Shown: in pieces, positions 59,111 through 64,000 of the stretch
Numbering within the stretch: the first letter of the stretch is position 1
Layout of the letters: each line of letters begins with the position of its first letter
Assembly (NCBI GenBank): GCA_003254925.1
Contig: QANZ01028774.1
Location: 287,462-351,461, forward strand
Direction: 5' to 3'
Origin: Chamaecrista fasciculata
Lineage: Eukaryota; Streptophyta; Magnoliopsida; Fabales; Fabaceae
Length of the DNA stretch: 64,000 nucleotides
Program-made: the position numbers and the translations under genes
The notes under the pieces: generated by a model
Databases searched by the model: none
The model's input: the letters and a program-made list of their open reading frames with translations, nothing else
Told to the model about the DNA's origin: nothing

Positions 59111-60947
59111 CATGTGATCTAACTCTAGGGCGAACCTATACATGGCTTTGGAAGGTAAGTACAATGGTACCATTACTCCCTCTTCCCCTTTCCCATTCTC
59201 ATGTGCTGCCAAAATGCTTCCTCCTGGAAAATTCCTGAAGCAATCAGGTGCGACTCCTCCATACACCGCTTTCCCCCACCCAAAATCAACGTCCCTGAAT
59301 CCACCATGTATCAGATTAGAGACTATCCATGACCTTTCTGCAACAAAGTTTGGTCGACCTCGAATCACCAACAAATCTGCCACTGATTGCATGTATTCCT
59401 CACTTACTTCACCCTTACATTTCTTCACCATCTCCACTGCATGCCCTATTGATTTCCCGCCACACAGTCTTCCACTAGTTGTTACCGCAGCCGGATAAAC
59501 ATTGGCGTTGCCATAATAACCCACTGGTACCATTGATTTTGACTTGCCACGCAAATTGCTAACAACCATGAGGCGAACGTCGTCGTTTGGGTGTAGCTTC
59601 AAGGCTACGGTGCGGCATCGCCAGATGAATGCGGTGAGGATCTCGAAGACTGTGCTGCGGCGAAGGTGATGTGGGAGCGATTGACGAAGCGATTGACGAA
59701 TGGCTTGTATTTGATTGCGTCCGATGAAAAAAGAGCGTTGAACAAGTGGGTCCTTGTACTCATCGTCGTGATTGGGTTGTTGAGCTGCCACTACATCTCC
59801 TTCGTATTCGTGATGGGTGCATGTAATACGAGGTGGGACTCTTGCCGTTAAGACCTCTCGACGCCACACAGGTGCTATGGAAGGCTCAGAAGCACCGCGT
59901 GCAATCTCGGTTAAGGCCGTAAGAAATTGGACCAGACCTGGGGCATCACTCATGCTGTGGTTTATCCCCACCACCAAAATGAAACCACTGCATTTCAGAC
60001 GTGTAACCTGTATCATAATCATATTATAGAAATTAAGGTTCAACTGTTAAAACTATTTTTGAATTTTAATCATTGCACAAAAAAAATTTAAACTTTGAGA
60101 ATTTGTGAAAGAATTCTGAATTTTACTCAAAAATTAAGTAATATTACTATATATATAAATATTAATTAATTTTTTATGATGACCCACCAAAATGGTACTT
60201 TTACTGTTTTTCCTCAATATATATCTTATATTATATGACTCCATCTCTTTCTGGTCGTCTTCCTTCTTTTATAAATTTAACTTTAGTTTAAATTTAATCA
60301 AAGGTATAAAATACCAATATCTATCCTAAATGTATGAGGAAATTTCCAGTTGGTCCTTTATTCATTTTTAATGAATCTTATATATTTTTATAATTTTTTA
60401 AATTAGTCCCAAACTTACTCATTTATCAAAATAAAATTTTTGTGTAATATTTAACTTTAAATAATTAAAACGTAGATACTTAGGGAGGTAGGACCTGTAT
60501 GTGTAAGAGAGGAGAATGAATGATCCCTTGTGAAGAGGAGGCAGGAAGAGTGTGGAGGAGGTGATGGAAGCAAGGGAATGGAGGTTGGAGATTAGGACCA
60601 AACTGATCAAGCGTGACGTCAGCATCGGCCTCGGTGAACAAGACGCCTTCACCGGTGCAATCTACGATGAGCTTGCGGTTAGGAGCTTCTCTGAGTCTAC
60701 CGGCGAGAGGATAGTAAGAGACTAAGGCATGAGACAGTGCGTTTCGGATGACTTTAGCAGGGTCTCTTCCCGCCATGGAAGGATGTCCACGATAGAAGAG
60801 TACGAGTGGGAATATAAAACGAAGACCATATTGGTCGTCAATATCGGAGAGTGCCTTCATTTCATGAGGTGTGGGCTTAGCAGGAGTTACTAGTTCTGTT
60901 TCACGCCTTTTAAGTGTAAACACTAGATTACACGCCCCCATCATCAT
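59108..60947 (-). CDS. BAHD acyltransferase copy 4, C-terminus cut by the solo LTR
   Basis: Exons are 60947-60495 and 60007-59108, phase 0, 450 residues. The start is [18 protein letters not shown]. HxxxD reads HSMSD and DFGWG is intact, with YYPLAGRL and [10 protein letters not shown]. The last codons read through LELDHM into a TGA formed with the LTR terminus. On the far side of the LTR, 58604-58569 still encodes the original tail, which ended ISSSL and a stop. The insertion thus removes 11 residues including the SSL tripeptide. Catalytic motifs are untouched, so a shortened but active enzyme is possible, with altered localisation. The 3' UTR and poly(A) signal must now come from the LTR. 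A TATATATATA box lies at about 60985-60997. Confidence 0.9.
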
Positions 60948-61270
60948 GTTTTAATTGGCATATGTATGTATTGTTCGGATCGAACTATATATATATAGTG
61001 GCAGAGGACACACTCCGGATCCGTATATATATAGTGGTAGAGAATGTCTTCTTTTTTTCTTTTTATCTGTTTATTAATATATTTAATTCTCGAAATAAAT
61101 ATAACAACTTCTGGTATCTTAAGTTTATGGCAGACTGTTAATATATACAAAGGCTCTGTAAACATTATTCTCATTCTGTAAAAAAAAATCAGTAATTTTC
61201 AAAAATAAAGAATATATTTATCCTTTTTTTTATTATTTTTGTGTCGAAGTTAAACTTCTTTTTGTTATGT

Positions 61271-61830
61271 TTGTCATTTTAAAAAAAAATCAAATTTCTT
61301 TTAGTTGTTATACTTAACATTGGATGAAGCATACAATTAAATATTGAAATTCAACAAATAAAAAAATTACCCATTTTGTTAAAACAAAACTTAATAAAAT
61401 ATTCTTTTGCGAACAAAATTACAGCAGTTATAAAGGCTTTTTTTTTCTGTCAATTTTCATAATTTAAGATTATTTTTTTCCCTAAAGTACGTAAAATATA
61501 GGGGAGTATTGTGCTATTTAATCTTAAATTTACGAAAGAATAACAAGCTAAGGTTTTAATTTTAAATTGTCGTCCATCATCATTCCACACCACTTGATTT
61601 TTCAGTCCAGATATATTTCCTACTTTTTTCTTCTATATTCCTTAAATCCAAATAAACTTATTAATTAATTACTTTTTTATGGATATTAATTAATTACTTA
61701 AATTTACTTTTTCATTTTACTGTTTAGCACGTACGTCCGCACATGTATGTGAACCTTCACGAGGAAAACTCTAGTACTTGAATCTTGATTGCAAATAATA
61801 ATATAGGGAATATTCTTATATCTAAGTCTT
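61271..61830. repeat. Direct duplication, unit A
   Basis: The unit matches 62310-63235. Shared words include ATTAAATATTGAAATTCAAC, AAAATATTCTTTTGCGAACA, GTACGTAAAATATAGGGGAG and GTATGTGAACCTTCACGAGG. It is AT-rich with no coding sequence. The middle part, about 61560-61710, is not shared. Confidence 0.85.
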
Positions 61831-62309
61831 AGTCCCAGTTCGTTTGCGCTCTGATTATAATCTGCTCTAATTATAATCGTAATAAGCATGTTCGTTTACG
61901 TTTTTTTTCTGATCAAATTATAATCTTGAATTTTTTATAATCAAACACACCCAATTACACTTATACCCCTATATATATACTTATAATTACCTATATTCTA
62001 ATACAATCAATCACCCATTACATGGGCAAAATAATCATTTACCTCAATATTGGGCCAAATTGTTATTTTGCCGAAATAGTTTAGGATTGAAATTGAAATT
62101 TTGCCCAAATAATTTAGTATTGAAATTGAAATTTTGGCTAAATTGAAATTTTAATCTCTAATGACGATGATGAAGAAGCACCTCCGCCACCTTCTGATGC
62201 CGTTTTCACCTCCACCGCCACCGGATTCCACCGCAATCTCTGTAATCTCCGACGCCAGATTCCGTCTAACTTAGCTCTCTGTCTTTTCAGTTTTCACCTA
62301 CACTTATGC

Positions 62310-63235
62310 TTGTCATTTAAAAAATTAAATTTCTTTTAGTCTTTACATGCACTTAACATTGGGTGAAGCATCCATACAATTAAATATTGAAATTCAACAA
62401 ATAAAAAAATTACTGATTTTGTTAAAACAAAACTTCAATAAAATATTCTTTTGCGAACAAAATTACAGCAGTTAAAAAGGCTTTTTTTTCTGTCAAAATT
62501 CATAATTTAAGATTATATTTTTCGCTAAAGTACGTAAAATATAGGGGAGTTTTGTGCTCTTTAATTAATCTTAAATTTATGAAAGTATAATAAGGACAAC
62601 AAGATACAGACACAAGATACATAGTAGAGGCAAGAGAATAAGGACAACAAAAGGGACTAGACTAGCAAGGAGAAAAACTGAAGTCAGCCTAAGGTGGTTT
62701 ATAACAAGTTGGCTTCTTCCTTCTTTGATTGTCGTAGTTGTTTTTCATTTGGGTAAATTCCACTTTAGTACCCTGTTCTATGGACCAATTCCACTTTGGT
62801 ATCCTGTTCTTTCAAAAGTGACACTTTGGTACCATGTTCTTTTAAAAGTGACATTTTGGTACCCTGTTCTTTGGACCAAGTGACACTTTGATACCCTGTT
62901 ATTTCACTATTTGTTACCCTATTTTATCTTTTTTAGGGTACCAAAGTGTCACTTGGTCTAAAGAACAGAGTACCAAAATGTCACTTATGAAAGAACAGGG
63001 TACCAAAATGACATTTTCGAAAGAACAGGGTACCAAAGGGTCACTTTTGAAAGAACAGGGTACCAAAGTGGAATTGGTCTACAAAATAGGGTACCAAAGT
63101 GAAATTTACCCTTTTCATTTTGTTGTTTAGCACGTCAGCACATGTATGTGAACCTTCACGAGGAAAACGCTAGTACTTGAATCTTGATTGCAAATAATAA
63201 TTATAGGGAATATTCTTATATCGAAGTCTTAAACT
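62310..63235. repeat. Direct duplication, unit B, with insertions
   Basis: Unit B matches 61271-61830 at both ends but carries extra DNA: about 150 bp at 62590-62740 resembling a LINE 3' fragment (AAGGACAACAAAAGG, compare 47226) and the foldback element 62751-63111. The insertions postdate the duplication or were lost from unit A. Confidence 0.8.
62751..63111. mobile_element. 361-bp hairpin MITE, Mutator-like
   Basis: The ends GGGTAAATTCCACTTTAGTA and GGGTAAATTTCACTTTGGTA (right end read inward) pair, and the whole element folds into one hairpin with its centre near 62930. Each arm holds about five copies of CACTTTGGTACCCTGTTCTT-like words. The 9-bp target duplication TTTTCATTT lies at 62742-62750 and 63112-63120, which supports the Mutator superfamily. 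The open frame inside is a product of the repeat. Confidence 0.92.
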
Positions 63236-63244
63236 AGGATTGAT

Positions 63245-63277
63245 GAGCACAGTTCATGAGCACAGTTCATGAGCACA
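63245..63277. repeat. Short tandem repeat of GAGCACAGTTCAT
   Basis: About 2.5 copies of a 13-bp unit. Confidence 0.8.
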
Positions 63278-64000
63278 CTTTTTATTTTTATTCTATTTTT
63301 TTTTTAGCATTACAACTCTAAAATATTATAGAGGATCTAAATTGTTGTTTCATTGTAGTGTGTTTTCGTATTTTTTCCTTTTCCATTAAAAAAAAAAAGA
63401 TTATGCATTTAAGAAAACGCTTACACATATGTATAGTTTTATCTATTAATTTATTTATTTGTGGTTGTATGTATATATACTTGTGTCTATTAACTTAAGA
63501 GAGTAAATAAATAATATCTCTTATATATTTATTATTAATATTTTATGAAAGTAAGAAAAGAAATTTTATTCAAGAAAATAAGAACAATTTATTATACTAA
63601 TTTATTTATTTTTTTCATGTAAAAAAATAAAAGATTATAGTAAAGCAAATGAATCAACTCACATAAGATAAATCAAGTTAATTACTTTTTAATTCGTTTA
63701 ATATTTGACTTGCGATCTATAATTGATCACCTGAGTTAGGATTGCCCATATTGAGAACTCTATGGACCACACCCTATCAATTAAGGAAGATTTAATTTAG
63801 GACTTTTTTTGGCCAGAATTTAATTTAGGACTTGGTTATTTGAATTCGCACCACAAATTAATGTCCTTGTATTCATTGTGAATGTAGTATGTGGTTCTAA
63901 TTTTCCGCACAGTTTGTACAATATAATCCGCATGTATTTGAAATAAAACGGATCATACAGCGATACTATAAACTACTATGTTTTATTCCACGAGTAAGAA
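63278..64000. other. AT-rich intergenic DNA, no gene
   Basis: I see no coding region, RNA gene or bounded mobile element up to the window edge. Confidence 0.45.

Noticed and set aside
62160..62285. Exon-like stretch with proline/serine codons
   Set aside because: Too short, without conserved motif or usable splice signals; may be a tiny captured gene piece but cannot be supported.
62888..63130. 80-codon frame with repeated KEQGTK peptide
   Set aside because: It lies wholly in the hairpin MITE and the peptide repeat only reflects the DNA word repeat.

Overview
The window is nuclear DNA from a flowering plant, very probably a eudicot. Genes have many short introns, intergenic DNA is AT-rich, every recognisable protein belongs to a plant family, and transposons of nearly every plant class are nested between and inside genes. 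I cannot name the species. There is no prokaryotic, organellar or CRISPR content.

Layout: (1) 1-3045, minus strand, the N-terminal half of an EDR1-like Raf-type MAPKKK whose kinase domain lies beyond base 1. (2) 3.5-6.6 kb, a tandem repeat array with a period of about 165-177 bp, split by a 1.27-kb hAT element. (3) 7.7-9.9 kb, plus strand, a complete four-exon seed maturation (SMP/D-34) LEA gene with ABRE-like promoter boxes. (4) 11.6-32.5 kb, minus strand, a complete MON2 homolog. I resolved 44 coding exons; all splice phases close into 1653 residues. A gag-only Copia retrotransposon sits in intron 16 with intact LTRs and target duplication. (5) 32.7-40.8 kb, a repeat-rich stretch holding fragments of MON2, a BAHD acyltransferase, an LRR receptor-like kinase and a MATE transporter, a 645-bp foldback element, part of a Ty3-type retrotransposon and a 629-bp hAT element. 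(6) 41-61 kb, minus strand, a cluster of four BAHD acyltransferase genes of the benzyl alcohol O-benzoyltransferase/HSR201 type, with two-exon structure and HxxxD and DFGWG motifs. Copies 1 and 2 look intact, copy 3 has a nonsense codon right after DFGWG, and copy 4 has a solo LTR in its last exon. LINE, SINE, Mutator-like and Helitron-like sequences lie between them. (7) 61-64 kb, a diverged direct duplication carrying a nearly perfect hairpin element, with no gene.

The most notable pattern is in the acyltransferase cluster. Copy 1 ends in Ser-Ser-Leu, a tripeptide resembling a minor peroxisomal PTS1. Copy 4 ended in the same tripeptide before the solo LTR cut it off, while copies 2 and 3 end in Val-Gly-Ser. 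Copies 2 and 3 are nearly identical in exon 1, intron and promoter but clearly diverged in exon 2, which suggests gene conversion. A second pattern concerns the assembly: the runs of N coincide with hairpin or duplicated elements, and one single N appears to join two haplotypes.
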